NCBI GenBank assembly: GCA_018266835.1
Contig: JAFDZP010000002.1
Coordinates: forward strand, 1,153,302 to 1,217,301
Length of the DNA stretch: 64,000 bases
From: Bacteroidota bacterium
GTDB taxonomy: Bacteria; Bacteroidota; Ignavibacteria; Tepidaquicellales; Tepidaquicellaceae
Direction: 5' to 3'
The stretch's first letter is position 1. Each line of letters begins with the position of its first letter. Below are positions 44,155 to 53,080 of this stretch, one piece after another. Below the pieces are notes generated by a model that saw nothing but the letters and a program-made list of their open reading frames with translations, was not told the DNA's origin and did no database searches. The position numbers were made by a program, and so were the translations under genes.

Positions 44155-44733
44155 CTAAAAGTTTATTTTCAAATTAATTTTTGAAGGGTCAAATCCTACC
44201 CTTATCTTATCACTTACATCAAAGTCATAAAGATGCGCATCTACATATGCATCCACTAAGTTTACCACGTAAAAAATCCCGAAGTAAAAAATAAATTTAT
44301 CACGCTGGTCTTTATAAAAATTTCTGGTAGTTAAGATTTGCTGATCTCCCGCAGGGTTCCCGGGAGTCTGGGATGCAATATACCGGTCCCTGTAATCTAA
44401 AAATTTATTGTTCTGGTCAATTATTGTATATCCGAAATATCCGCCGACTAAAGCGACTAACGGAATCTTCCAGTATGATTCGTTATAATATTGTCCCAGC
44501 CCGGGCAAGACTGCTGAAAGCAGAACTGCCTTTAAAGGCGACTTCTTCATTACAAATGGTTTCGGTCCGCTTTTCTTTTTTATTGTATCTTTCAACGTTT
44601 CTTTCTGCAGGGAATTTGATTCGTTGAGCAAGTCCAGCTCCTTAAAACTTTTTATTTTAATCTCCTGAGCATTAAGCGCATTTATGCCGGCAAGAAAAAA
44701 AATCGATATCAGAATTATTTTAATACTGTCCAT
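44155..44733 (-). CDS. DUF5683 membrane protein
   Basis: 192 residues from the ATG at 44733 (MDSIKIIL, signal peptide to LNAQ); an ATG at 44748 would add five residues. The segment SPLKAVLLSAVLPGLGQYYNESYWKIP is the hallmark of DUF5683, with hydrophobic helices after it (LVALVGGYFGYTII and FYFGIFYVVNLVDAYVDAHL). It is common in Bacteroidota and near the envelope; function unknown. It ends 4 bases before the methyltransferase gene. Confidence 0.85.
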   Translation of the reverse strand: MDSIKIILISIFFLAGINALNAQEIKIKSFKELDLLNESNSLQKETLKDTIKKKSGPKPFVMKKSPLKAVLLSAVLPGLGQYYNESYWKIPLVALVGGYFGYTIIDQNNKFLDYRDRYIASQTPGNPAGDQQILTTRNFYKDQRDKFIFYFGIFYVVNLVDAYVDAHLYDFDVSDKIRVGFDPSKINLKINF

Positions 44734-44756
44734 TTGTAATACTAACAATCTTAAAC

Positions 44757-44795
44757 AAAAAAAGCATCTCTAAAATTTTTAGAGATGCTTTTTTT
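44757..44795 (-). terminator. Rho-independent terminator of secG (symmetrical)
   Basis: Two 19-base complementary arms (44757-44775 and 44777-44795) with seven A and seven T at the ends form a stem around GCATCTC / GAGATGC. On the minus strand it ends secG with a T-run; it could work in either direction. Confidence 0.9.
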
Positions 44796-44814
44796 AAAAT
44801 TTTTTGAAGTAAAA

Positions 44815-45210
44815 TTATTTTGCCGGAGCGTCAGTCGGAGGCGTACCTGATGGTCCGTTTTGCTGTGTGCCGGGGCTGTTTTGCTGAGTAGGCGGAGGAG
44901 TCTGCACAGGCGGAGGTGCTTGCTGCTGTGGTTGATTTCCTGCATTTCTCTGAATTATGCTTTCAGCATCTGTTGAGCTTCCTTTATTAATAAAGATGTT
45001 CAATATCAATGAGCCGAGCAAAAATATAACTGCTAATATAGTAGTTGACTTAGTTAAGAAATCCGATGTTCTGCGAACGCCGAATGATGTTGCTATTCCT
45101 GAGCCGCCGAAGCTGCCGGAAAGCCCTGTTCCTTTTGAAGATTGCAAAAGCACAACTGCCATGAGCAAAATTGCAACTATAACCAATAATATGATTGAAA
45201 ATAATACCAT
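44815..45210 (-). CDS. secG: Protein translocase subunit SecG with long Pro/Gln-rich tail
   Basis: 131 residues. The SecG core (1-78) has two transmembrane helices (about 3-22 and 56-74) and between them the conserved VLLQSSKGTGLSGSFGG loop. The tail (about 80-131) is rich in Pro, Gln and Thr (QQQAPPPVQTPPPTQQ), longer than in many SecG proteins. SecG helps the SecYEG channel cycle. Stands alone, ended by a strong terminator. Confidence 0.95.
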   Translation of the reverse strand: MVLFSIILLVIVAILLMAVVLLQSSKGTGLSGSFGGSGIATSFGVRRTSDFLTKSTTILAVIFLLGSLILNIFINKGSSTDAESIIQRNAGNQPQQQAPPPVQTPPPTQQNSPGTQQNGPSGTPPTDAPAK

Positions 45211-45318
45211 TTTGGATGTTTTTTAAGTAATCTTAAATTTATGGGTTTTAAACGTTTTTCTCAAGTCATTTCTATCAGCTCTTTAAGTGGTGTTTTAATT
45301 GCTGAAAAAACTAACGGC

Positions 45319-45344
45319 AAAACTTACGCCCCCTCGTAAGTTTT
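45319..45344. repeat. Hairpin with CCCCCT loop (family D)
   Basis: A perfect 10-bp stem AAAACTTACG / CGTAAGTTTT has loop CCCCCT. The same element recurs at 55742-55765. It lies in the 326-base gap 45211-45536 upstream of secG, which otherwise holds only the terminator at 45464-45495. Confidence 0.75.
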
Positions 45345-45463
45345 CTTATAAAATTATAATTTATCAAATATTTATAAATTGATACCTATATGTAGTAATA
45401 CGTACAAATTTAACTTGTAAGTAGAAAGCATACAGACTGGTTTTTAAAGCAATCGGTAAAAAT

Positions 45464-45495
45464 AAAAAACGCCCTTACTGAAATTCAGCGGGCGT
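45464..45495 (-). terminator. Terminator after the small membrane protein gene
   Basis: Read on the minus strand, outer stem ACGCCC / GGGCGT with an inner CTGAA / TTCAG stem is followed by a T-run (45464-45468). It is about 40 bases past the stop at 45537. Confidence 0.8.
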
Positions 45496-45536
45496 AATAT
45501 GGTGCAAAAAAAATCGAGACGGGTGTGTTAAAATTT

Positions 45537-45686
45537 CTAAGTGATATTTCTTCCCTGAATTAAGCGGATAATTATCACTATAACTGCTACTACCAATAAA
45601 ATGTGGATGAAGCCGCCCATTGTGTATGAGCTTACAAATCCCAATAACCATAAGATTATTAGTATTACGGCGATAGTCCAAAGCAT
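45537..45686 (-). CDS. Small Lmo0937-type membrane protein, 49 residues
   Basis: The ATG at 45686 is preceded by a strong ribosome binding site (GGGAGG, 7 bases upstream). The product is two membrane helices, MLWTIAVILIILWLLGF and FIHILLVVAVIVIIIRL, joined by SSYTMGG and ending QGRNIT. This is the pattern of the Lmo0937 family, small envelope proteins often stress-related in other bacteria. The longer ORF in another frame over the same bases is a shadow. A terminator follows. Function not known. Confidence 0.88.
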   Translation of the reverse strand: MLWTIAVILIILWLLGFVSSYTMGGFIHILLVVAVIVIIIRLIQGRNIT

Positions 45687-45795
45687 TTTAACCTCCCGGT
45701 TTTTAAATTTTTATATAAAAATTATTTCAAACTGGGGTTCCCTGTAATTTAGTTTAAAAGAACGGGTTTAGCAATGGTGTTTGGGAGGAAAAACG

Positions 45796-45825
45796 AATCA
45801 CTTCCCGCTAAAGCGGGATGTGATT
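45796..45825. repeat. Hairpin that supplies the stop codon of the upstream gene
   Basis: Arms 45796-45809 and 45812-45825 pair with one mismatch around CCCGCT / AGCGGG. The stop codon (45808-45810) and the last five codons (Asn-His-Ile-Pro-Leu) of the minus-strand gene lie inside it. It resembles the CCCGC-type dispersed repeats. Confidence 0.75.
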
Positions 45826-47280
45826 AAGATTCTCCATCTTCTCTAAAATATATTGCCTCTGATAAAAACTTCTGCCGTCATTTGCTTCATTATATAAAAA
45901 CTCATCTATCTTTTTATTTTCTTCCGAGGACTTAATTATCTCTGTAAAATATTTTAATGCGTCAGGTATCAGCACATATTTTATTTTCGGGATTTCTTCA
46001 TTGTCCTTATAAAACTGCCTGAAGGCATGCAGCGCCGAGCGCGCGCTTTCGTATGCGCCGAGCTCTATGTAATTCATTATGTAATAAAAACGGACGTTAA
46101 TATTTACCAGAACTTTTGCCGGCTTTACCTTGCTGAAAAAACCGAGTGAGCTTTCATATCTTCCTCTTATAAAATTCAATACGCCGCTGCAATAATTTAA
46201 CTCTTCTTCCTGTAATTCTTTAATTAGGTAATGACTGTACTCGTTAACAAATTTTTCTGCCCAGTCATATTCTTTTAAATTCAAAACCGATGTAAATACA
46301 TCTCTGAAAAATCCTGCATGAAGCGGATAGTGCGCATGATCCGGAAAAATTTTCAGTTCAGTAAAAAGCTTACCTGTTTCCATTATTTCATTGGTAAAAC
46401 TGCTATCCACCGGTATCATTTTAAAATTTATTATTTCATTTAACCGTAACAGAATATTATACGCTTCCCATTTTTCTATACTATGTATATTCTCAAATAT
46501 CAGTTTCTTTAACTCATAAAATTGTTCGCGGTTGATATCGTACACCGTATGATAAAAAAGCAGATAGAAAATTTTCAGATAAGAATAATATTTACTGTTC
46601 ATGGCTTTCAGATAATCTAAAAATTTATCTGTATCTAAAGAAAGGAGCAGACCGGCATTCATATTTTTTTTAGGTTCATTTCCGTAAATATCGTTTCTTA
46701 AATATTCGGCATTTCCTCCGGCATAAAGGTCCCTTAAAAAATTTACAATTTTTGCTTCGGTAATCTCTTCTATAATTTTAAGAATAGATGCAAAATGCTC
46801 TCTTCCCATTCCGCTTAAGTTCAGTCCCTTCTGCGCCTTCATTCTGTTGCGGTATTCAAATCTTTTATCATCTGTAAGATAGCCGTTATCATTCTGCTCA
46901 AGACTTTTATTTATAAATTTATTTCCGTCGTCAAGCAATCCTTTATTTGATAATCCTTCAGCAATGAAGATATCCATTTCATGAGATTTTTTTATAAGCT
47001 CTTCCTGCCCTAAAAATTTTCTCAGCAGATTTCCGAAATCAGCATAAAGATTTTTTACCCGCTTTTCTTTTATCTCTCCCTTGCCGAAAATTTTCTTAGA
47101 CATTTTTTCAAATGAAAAAATCTGCGCATCAAAGTCGGGATAGGATTTTGACACAACGTCATAAATAATTTCCAGCGCAGCTATGGAATTAAAGTAAGGC
47201 GATTTCACAAAATCACCGAATCGTTTCAATTCGGCAGGGTTTAACTTTTTTAATATTTCAACTGTGGAAAGGGGCAGCAT
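45808..47280 (-). CDS. Hypothetical alpha-helical (TPR-like) protein
   Basis: 490 residues, not recognised. No signal peptide or membrane segment. The N-terminus (1-60) is a helical pair with LNPAELKRFGDFVKSPYFN, a pattern I associate with uncharacterised Bacteroidota/Ignavibacteria proteins. The rest is predicted helical by eye, with repeat-like features (LNYCSGVLNFIRGRYESSLG, ARSALHAFRQFYKDNEEIPK) that fit tetratricopeptide-type pairs. The first 50 codons have been copied in tandem just upstream (47383-47532). The last codons and stop come from a repeat hairpin. Probably a cytoplasmic scaffold; function unknown. Confidence 0.75.
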   Translation of the reverse strand: MLPLSTVEILKKLNPAELKRFGDFVKSPYFNSIAALEIIYDVVSKSYPDFDAQIFSFEKMSKKIFGKGEIKEKRVKNLYADFGNLLRKFLGQEELIKKSHEMDIFIAEGLSNKGLLDDGNKFINKSLEQNDNGYLTDDKRFEYRNRMKAQKGLNLSGMGREHFASILKIIEEITEAKIVNFLRDLYAGGNAEYLRNDIYGNEPKKNMNAGLLLSLDTDKFLDYLKAMNSKYYSYLKIFYLLFYHTVYDINREQFYELKKLIFENIHSIEKWEAYNILLRLNEIINFKMIPVDSSFTNEIMETGKLFTELKIFPDHAHYPLHAGFFRDVFTSVLNLKEYDWAEKFVNEYSHYLIKELQEEELNYCSGVLNFIRGRYESSLGFFSKVKPAKVLVNINVRFYYIMNYIELGAYESARSALHAFRQFYKDNEEIPKIKYVLIPDALKYFTEIIKSSEENKKIDEFLYNEANDGRSFYQRQYILEKMENLNHIPL

Positions 47281-47634
47281 AATTTGGGATTAAATTTTAA
47301 TTGAAATTTTACTCTTCGTCCCAAACCCCTGTTTGGGACGAAAGTATGCCACCCCAAACAGGGTTTGGGTGGCAGTAAAATCAAAGTCGGGATACGATTT
47401 TGATACAGCTTCATAAATTATTTCGAGCGCAGATATGGAATTAAAGTAAGGCGATTTCACAAAATCACCGAATCGTTTCAATTCGGCAGGGTTTAACTTT
47501 TTTAGTATTTCAACTGTAGGAAGGGGCAGCATAATTTGGGATTAAATTGTAATTGATATTTTTCTCTCCGTCCCAAACCCCTGTTTGGGACGAAAGTATG
47601 CCACCCAAACAGGGGTTTGGGTGGCAGTAAGTTT
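47131..47634. repeat. Tandem direct duplication of 252 bp covering a gene start and its repeat hairpins
   Basis: Unit 1 (47131-47382) holds the first 50 codons of the helical protein gene (start at 47280), its upstream region and two hairpins. Unit 2 (47383-47634) repeats the same order: AAAGTCGGGATA start, start codon at 47532, and the two hairpins. The copies differ by scattered substitutions, so the event is not very recent. The hairpins are CGTCCCAAAC / GTTTGGGACG (47317-47340 and 47569-47592) and TGCCACCC... / ...GGGTGGCA (47347-47374 and 47599-47626). Confidence 0.9.
47383..47532 (-). pseudogene. Duplicated 5' fragment of the helical protein gene
   Basis: Starts at ATG 47532 with MLPLPTVEILKKLNPAEL and matches the first 50 residues of the full gene at 45808-47280 with a few changes (IAALEIIYDVV to ISALEIIYEAV). 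It then runs into the repeat hairpins of unit 1 and stops at 47290. It is a remnant of the tandem duplication, probably not functional, though a short peptide of about 80 residues could be made. Confidence 0.85.
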
Positions 47635-47843
47635 ATTTGATTTGTATAGTTATTCACGGAATAAATAATATAGCATAATCTGGGATTAAAAATTGATTTT
47701 AAATTATAGTTTTATCATAAAATAGCAAACTAAAAACTATATGGAAATTTGGGATTTTAGCACTATTTCTGTTTGATGTGAAAATATAAAAAATTTAATT
47801 TTGATGAAATTTATAATTAAAACTTAAAAAAGTAATAATCCCT

Positions 47844-50561
47844 ATGAAATCCCTATTAAACTACAGGAATCCTGCCGGATTCCCTGCATCTCTCTTTATT
47901 TTCACAATTGCATTTCTATTAATTTTCTCTGCAGCTTTCAGCCAGCCGATGGTTCCTAATACAGAAATGTGTGTACCAAACGGCTTAATCAATACAGTGG
48001 TTGTGGACGGAAACTATACGTATATAGGCGGCAGTTTCAGCTATATCGGTCCGAGTAACGGCAGCGGCGTAAAAGTTACTACAACAAATACTAATTACAA
48101 TCAGGACTTCCCGAGAGTAAACGGCTCAATTAATATTTGCATTCCGGACGGTTCAGGCGGTTGGTATATTGGCGGCTCATTTACTCAGGTAGGAATATAC
48201 ACGAGAAACCGCATCGCTCACATCCTTTCAAACAGCGCTGTTGATGCTTTATGGGACCCTAATGCAAACGATATAGTCAGAACATTAGCAATAAGCGGAA
48301 GCGATATTTATGCAGGAGGCGCGTTCACAACAATAGGCGGGCTGACAAGAAACAAAATAGCCAAATTAAACAACACAAACGGAAACGCTGATGCGTCGTG
48401 GAATCCAAACCCGGACAATTCTATAAACACTATAGCATTAAGCGGCAGCGATATATATGCGGGCGGAATATTTACGACAATCGGCGGGCAGGCAAGAAAC
48501 TGTATCGCCAAACTAAACAATTCTGACGGAACTGCCGATGCTTTATGGGATGCGAATTCCGCAAACACAGTCAGCACAATAGCTATAAGCGGAAGCGATA
48601 TTTATGCAGGCGGTTCTTTCACAATTATAGGCGGCCTGGCAAGAAACAGAATTGCCAAGCTGAACAACACAACAGGTGCAGCAGATGCAGCGTGGAATGC
48701 AAACTCAAGCGGTCAGATAAACACAATAGCTATAAGCGGCAGCGATATTTATGCAGGCGGAATGTTCACAACAATCGGCGGACAATCAAGAACTGCAATT
48801 GCAAAATTAAATAATACTAACGGAAATGCCGATGCCGCCTGGAATGCAGCACCAAACAACCAGGTTTATACAATCACCGTAAATGGAAGTGATGTTTATG
48901 CAGGCGGAAGCTTTACAACAATAGGCGGACAAAGCAGAGCAAGAATTGCAAAACTAAATAATACAAACGGAAATGCCGACGGCTCATGGATTGCTGTAGC
49001 CGGCAATGTAGTTAATACCATAGCCATTAGCGGAACTGATATGTATCTGGGCGGAACTTTTACATCTTTCGGGGGACTACTGAGAAATTCATGCGCAAAG
49101 ATAAATAATATAACGGGCGCAGTTGACCCGGACTGGAATCCCTCTGCAAACAGTAACATCTATGCTATAGCAATAAGCGGAAGTGACATATATATAGGCG
49201 GTGATTTTACTACAATCGGCGGTCAGTCAAGAAGCAAAATTGCCAAACTGAACAACACAACGGGCGCAGCAGATGCGACATGGAATGCTGCTGGCAATTC
49301 AGCAGTAAATGCAATAGCAATAAGCGGAAGCGATATATATGCCGGCGGAAATTTCACAACAATTGGGGGACAAACAAGAACCCGTATTGCCAAGCTGAAC
49401 AATACAACCGGAGAAGCAGATGCAAACTGGAATCAAAGCGCAGATGCCGCAGTCAATGCCGTATTAATAAACGGAAGCGATATATATATAGGCGGCGCGT
49501 TTACAACAGTCGGCGGCCAGGAAAGAAGAAACGTTGCGAAATTAAATAACACCACCGGCGCATACGATGGTTCATTTTATGCTAATATGGGCGGTACGGT
49601 TTTTACAATGGGATTAAGCGGAAGTTATTTGTATCTAGGCGGGTCGTTCAACTCTATCAATAGCACGATAACAGGCAGGATTGCAAGGCTGAATTTATTA
49701 ACTGCAGCTCTTGATGCTACATGGAGTCCAAATGCAGGCGCCCCCGTTTATGCATTAGCCATTAGCGGCAGCGATATTTATGCCGGAGGTGATTTTACCT
49801 CTATCGGCGGACAGACAAGAAACAGACTTGCCAAGCTGAACAATACAACAGGAGATGCTGATGCCGTGTGGAATCCTAATGCCGGCGGCAGAGTTATGGC
49901 AATAGCCATAAGCGGCAGCGATATTTATATAGGCGGCTTATTTACAACCATGGGCGGAAATGCGCAGCAAGCTCTGGCTCTTTTTACTACAAGATTTTTA
50001 CCCGTTGAGCTTTCATCGTTCACTTCAACAGTAACTAATCAAAACGTAACTCTCAACTGGTCAACAACTCAGGAAGAAAATAACAGGGGATTTGATATTG
50101 AAAGAAAATCAACCGGCACAACATGGAAAACCATCGGCTGCATTCAAGGACACGGCACAACAAACCAAATAAATAATTACTCATTTACAGAACACGGGAT
50201 GGCATCGGGTCATTACAATTACCGCCTTAAGCAAATCGATTACAATGGGAACTACAAGTACTACGACTTATCCAATGAAGTTATTATAGGGATTCCTTCA
50301 AGGTATAGTCTGAGTCAAAACTACCCCAACCCGTTCAATCCTGTGTCTGTGATTGGGTACCAAATACCTGCAAGAGTTTTTGTATCGCTGAAAGTATTTG
50401 ATATCAGCGGAAGGGAAGTAGTAAGCTTAGTCAATGAAGTAAAAGATGCGGGATATTATTCTGTTAAGTTCGATGCAAAGAACTTATCAAGCGGAACGTA
50501 TTTTTATAAACTCTCCACTGATAAATTTAATGATGTTAAGAAGATGGTAGTGATTAAGTAA
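47844..50561 (+). CDS. T9SS-exported delta-60/DUF5122-like repeat protein
   Basis: 905 residues. A signal peptide (about 1-36, AAFSQ) is followed by about 14 repeats of roughly 43 residues with the core ISGSDIYAGGxFTTIGG and IAKLNNTTG.ADAxWN. This matches the delta-60/DUF5122 type of propeller blade, so two seven-bladed propellers are plausible. After residue 715 comes a short fibronectin-like sandwich (FLPVELSSF, then DIERKS) and the T9SS sorting domain with NPFNPVSV, ending KKMVVIK. The repeats are also similar at the DNA level. Secreted or surface-held; no catalytic motif. Confidence 0.9.
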   Translation: MKSLLNYRNPAGFPASLFIFTIAFLLIFSAAFSQPMVPNTEMCVPNGLINTVVVDGNYTYIGGSFSYIGPSNGSGVKVTTTNTNYNQDFPRVNGSINICIPDGSGGWYIGGSFTQVGIYTRNRIAHILSNSAVDALWDPNANDIVRTLAISGSDIYAGGAFTTIGGLTRNKIAKLNNTNGNADASWNPNPDNSINTIALSGSDIYAGGIFTTIGGQARNCIAKLNNSDGTADALWDANSANTVSTIAISGSDIYAGGSFTIIGGLARNRIAKLNNTTGAADAAWNANSSGQINTIAISGSDIYAGGMFTTIGGQSRTAIAKLNNTNGNADAAWNAAPNNQVYTITVNGSDVYAGGSFTTIGGQSRARIAKLNNTNGNADGSWIAVAGNVVNTIAISGTDMYLGGTFTSFGGLLRNSCAKINNITGAVDPDWNPSANSNIYAIAISGSDIYIGGDFTTIGGQSRSKIAKLNNTTGAADATWNAAGNSAVNAIAISGSDIYAGGNFTTIGGQTRTRIAKLNNTTGEADANWNQSADAAVNAVLINGSDIYIGGAFTTVGGQERRNVAKLNNTTGAYDGSFYANMGGTVFTMGLSGSYLYLGGSFNSINSTITGRIARLNLLTAALDATWSPNAGAPVYALAISGSDIYAGGDFTSIGGQTRNRLAKLNNTTGDADAVWNPNAGGRVMAIAISGSDIYIGGLFTTMGGNAQQALALFTTRFLPVELSSFTSTVTNQNVTLNWSTTQEENNRGFDIERKSTGTTWKTIGCIQGHGTTNQINNYSFTEHGMASGHYNYRLKQIDYNGNYKYYDLSNEVIIGIPSRYSLSQNYPNPFNPVSVIGYQIPARVFVSLKVFDISGREVVSLVNEVKDAGYYSVKFDAKNLSSGTYFYKLSTDKFNDVKKMVVIK

Positions 50562-50658
50562 AAGGTTTGTAAAGTTCAAAGTTTATAAAGTAACTCTGTC
50601 CCCCTCCTATAACAGTTTGGTGCAGGAGTGGTTTCACACAAAGTATGTAATCTCTCAA

Positions 50659-50691
50659 AAGCTCTGAGACTTAAATTTCAGGGCTTTTTTT
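50659..50691 (+). terminator. Rho-independent terminator
   Basis: A 9-bp stem AAGCTCTGA / TCAGGGCTT (one T-G pair) with a ten-base loop is followed by seven T residues. It ends the message of the propeller gene stopping at 50561. Confidence 0.85.
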
Positions 50692-50792
50692 ATTTTATCC
50701 CAGGTTACTCTGTACTATTTGTTAGGATTTTGTTAGGATAGAAATTATATTAGTATATAATGAGATTTTTATACTAATTTAATTTTCCCCCC

Positions 50793-52724
50793 ATGAAAAA
50801 ATTATTTGCATATCTGTTAGTTACCATACCCTTGATATGTTCCGGTAACTTATGTTTTTCACAAATTTTCACAGAGACTTTCAATTATACAGCGGACCCG
50901 GTTAACGGCTTAGCGACTCAAAGCGGCGGGCTATGGACTAAACTAAATTCCGGGGATTCCATTTTAGTAACAAGCGGAAATTTAAATTTTCCCGGGCTTA
51001 CAACTTCAACAGGAAATAATGTAAGCTATGGCGGGTCAGGAACGGATTATTACAGAGCTTTTACCAATCAGACAAGCGGCACCGTTTACGCATCATTCAT
51101 TTTAAGAATTACAGACATTTCCCTGCAGACTACTAACGGCGGATATACCATTGGATTTATGGAGAACGGCTCAACAACTGTTTTCGGCGCAACTTTATGG
51201 ATAAGAAATAATACAGCATCAGGCACAACTCAGTTCAATCTTGGAATCAATCCAAGAACCACTGCAGGCAACACCGTATGGTCACCCAGTGTTTTAGACG
51301 AAGGCACTCCGTATTTAATTGTCATTGCATATCAGATAGTGCCCGGCGCAACTAACGACAGCGTAAAGCTGTGGATAAATCCGACATCATTTAACGGAGC
51401 AGAACCTTACCCGACCTTAATGGCAGCAAATACACTTACTGATTTAACAACAGGAGTTCAGAAAATATTTATGAGGCAGGATGCTTCGGGTACAACTCCC
51501 ACATTAACAATAGATGAAATGCGTGTAGGTACTACATGGGCAGATGTTACTCCTTCAGTAATTACAGGCGAGACTATTACAGTAGCAGGAGGTTCATTTA
51601 ATAATATTACGATTGATAACTCGGCAGTAACTCTTGGCGGAAATGATACCATTACAGGAACAATGACTTTACAAAACGGAGGATTGATATCAACTACTAC
51701 AAATTATACTTTGTTCTTTACGCCAACTTCAACAAATCCTGCTGAAGATGCAGCTAACAGAATAATAGGCACGGCAATAATGCAGTACAGACCCGTAGGT
51801 ACGGGGGCGCTTAACTTTCTGAGTGTTGGTATGCTCGCGGGAGCCGATGATTTAGGAGATGTAACTATACAAAGAATATCAGGCCCTGACGGAACTCTGG
51901 GTCCCGGTATAAACTGCAACTGGCAGATTTTCAGAACTAATAATCCTTCGGGAAGGGATTTTACTTTGTCTTTCCCCTCGATATATGATAATGGAAGAGA
52001 TATGACTCACGCTGCTGTATTTGAATTTGGGGGACCGATTTCTACATGGTATCAGACGGGTCCGACCGTTGATATATCTGCACTTAATCCCCGTGTTGTA
52101 ACTGTTACGTTAGGACCGGGTTCGGGTTTCTGGTGGTCAGTATCCGACGAAAATCATAAAGTACCTGTTGAGATGGCATCGTTTACATCTCTTGTAAACG
52201 GCAACGATGTAAATTTACAATGGAGTACGGTCTATGAATTAAACAACTCAGGGTTCGATGTAGAAAGAAAATTTTCAAACAGCGACTGGATTAAAATCGG
52301 CAACGTAAAAGGAAACGGAACTTCATACTCGTCTCACGATTATTCCTATAAAGATTATTCTTTAGCTTCAGGAAGATATAAATACAGATTAAAGCAAATA
52401 GATTACAACGGGAATTACAAATATTATGATTTGATGAATGAAGTTGTGATTGGAGTTCCGAATAAATTTGTTCTGATGCAGAATTATCCGAACCCGTTCA
52501 ATCCTGTTACACAGATTAATTACGAATTACCAATTACAAATTACGTTTCACTAAAAATATTTGATATGGCAGGTAAAGAAGTTGCTTCATTGGTAAACGG
52601 AGTTAAGGATGCCGGATATTACAGCGTTACATTCGATGCTAAAAATTTTTCAAGCGGAACGTATTTTTATAAGCTGACAACGGATAACTTCAGCGCTGTT
52701 AAGAAAATGGTAGTAGTGAAATAG
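50793..52724 (+). CDS. T9SS-exported protein with LamG-like N-terminal domain
   Basis: 643 residues. Signal peptide (about 1-24, CFSQ), then a jelly-roll-like domain (about 28-255: FTETFNYTADPVNGL, DEMRVGTTWADVTP), a linker with repeated Thr-rich strands, a fibronectin-like sandwich (VEMASFTSLVNG, DVERKF) and T9SS sorting domain with NPFNPVTQ, ending KKMVVVK. The last 200 residues are very similar to those of the preceding propeller gene product, so this end was shared by duplication. Surface protein, ligand unknown. Confidence 0.87.
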   Translation: MKKLFAYLLVTIPLICSGNLCFSQIFTETFNYTADPVNGLATQSGGLWTKLNSGDSILVTSGNLNFPGLTTSTGNNVSYGGSGTDYYRAFTNQTSGTVYASFILRITDISLQTTNGGYTIGFMENGSTTVFGATLWIRNNTASGTTQFNLGINPRTTAGNTVWSPSVLDEGTPYLIVIAYQIVPGATNDSVKLWINPTSFNGAEPYPTLMAANTLTDLTTGVQKIFMRQDASGTTPTLTIDEMRVGTTWADVTPSVITGETITVAGGSFNNITIDNSAVTLGGNDTITGTMTLQNGGLISTTTNYTLFFTPTSTNPAEDAANRIIGTAIMQYRPVGTGALNFLSVGMLAGADDLGDVTIQRISGPDGTLGPGINCNWQIFRTNNPSGRDFTLSFPSIYDNGRDMTHAAVFEFGGPISTWYQTGPTVDISALNPRVVTVTLGPGSGFWWSVSDENHKVPVEMASFTSLVNGNDVNLQWSTVYELNNSGFDVERKFSNSDWIKIGNVKGNGTSYSSHDYSYKDYSLASGRYKYRLKQIDYNGNYKYYDLMNEVVIGVPNKFVLMQNYPNPFNPVTQINYELPITNYVSLKIFDMAGKEVASLVNGVKDAGYYSVTFDAKNFSSGTYFYKLTTDNFSAVKKMVVVK

Positions 52725-53080
52725 TTACTTGATTTTTAGTTATCAGTTTATAATTGTAAAAGTATGACCCCCTCATTTAATGAGGGATTAAGTGGTCAAT
52801 GTAAAATTAGCGTAGTTGTTGGTCGGGAGACCAACAACGGCGTGAAATTAGATTAGTTAATTTCTTTTCAGACATTACTTTTGTATTGACAAAGAATATT
52901 AAATTAATGAAATTTATTTTGTTCTTTTTAAATCCTCTAGAAAGAAAAAGTATCTGACTTACCTTCCTCAAACACTGGCATCTTATTTTATCAAAGCATT
53001 TTTGTTTAGCAACAAATCCTTTATAAAAAAATAATGCTGTTCACTTTGCCAGAAATTTATTTATTTCAACTTTTTTAAAT
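52725..53080. other. Non-coding gap before the tandem repeat array
   Basis: No gene is supported here. A degenerate relative of the 85-bp unit is visible at about 52921-52955 (TTTAAATCCTCTAGAAAGAA), and 52764-52790 holds a CCCCCTCATTTAATGAGGG hairpin. Confidence 0.6.

Noticed and set aside
45475-45681. A 68-residue minus-strand frame
   Set aside because: Shadow of the Lmo0937-type gene in another frame; the product lacks any membrane pattern and the good ribosome binding site belongs to the 49-residue gene.
47290-47532. An independent 80-residue gene
   Set aside because: Its first 50 codons copy the neighbouring gene and the rest is read through repeat hairpins; treated as a duplicated fragment.
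48308-49549. Overlapping long frames in the repeat propeller
   Set aside because: They are open only because the blade sequence repeats without stop codons in those frames; composition is unlike real proteins (for example Lys/Arg/Cys strings).
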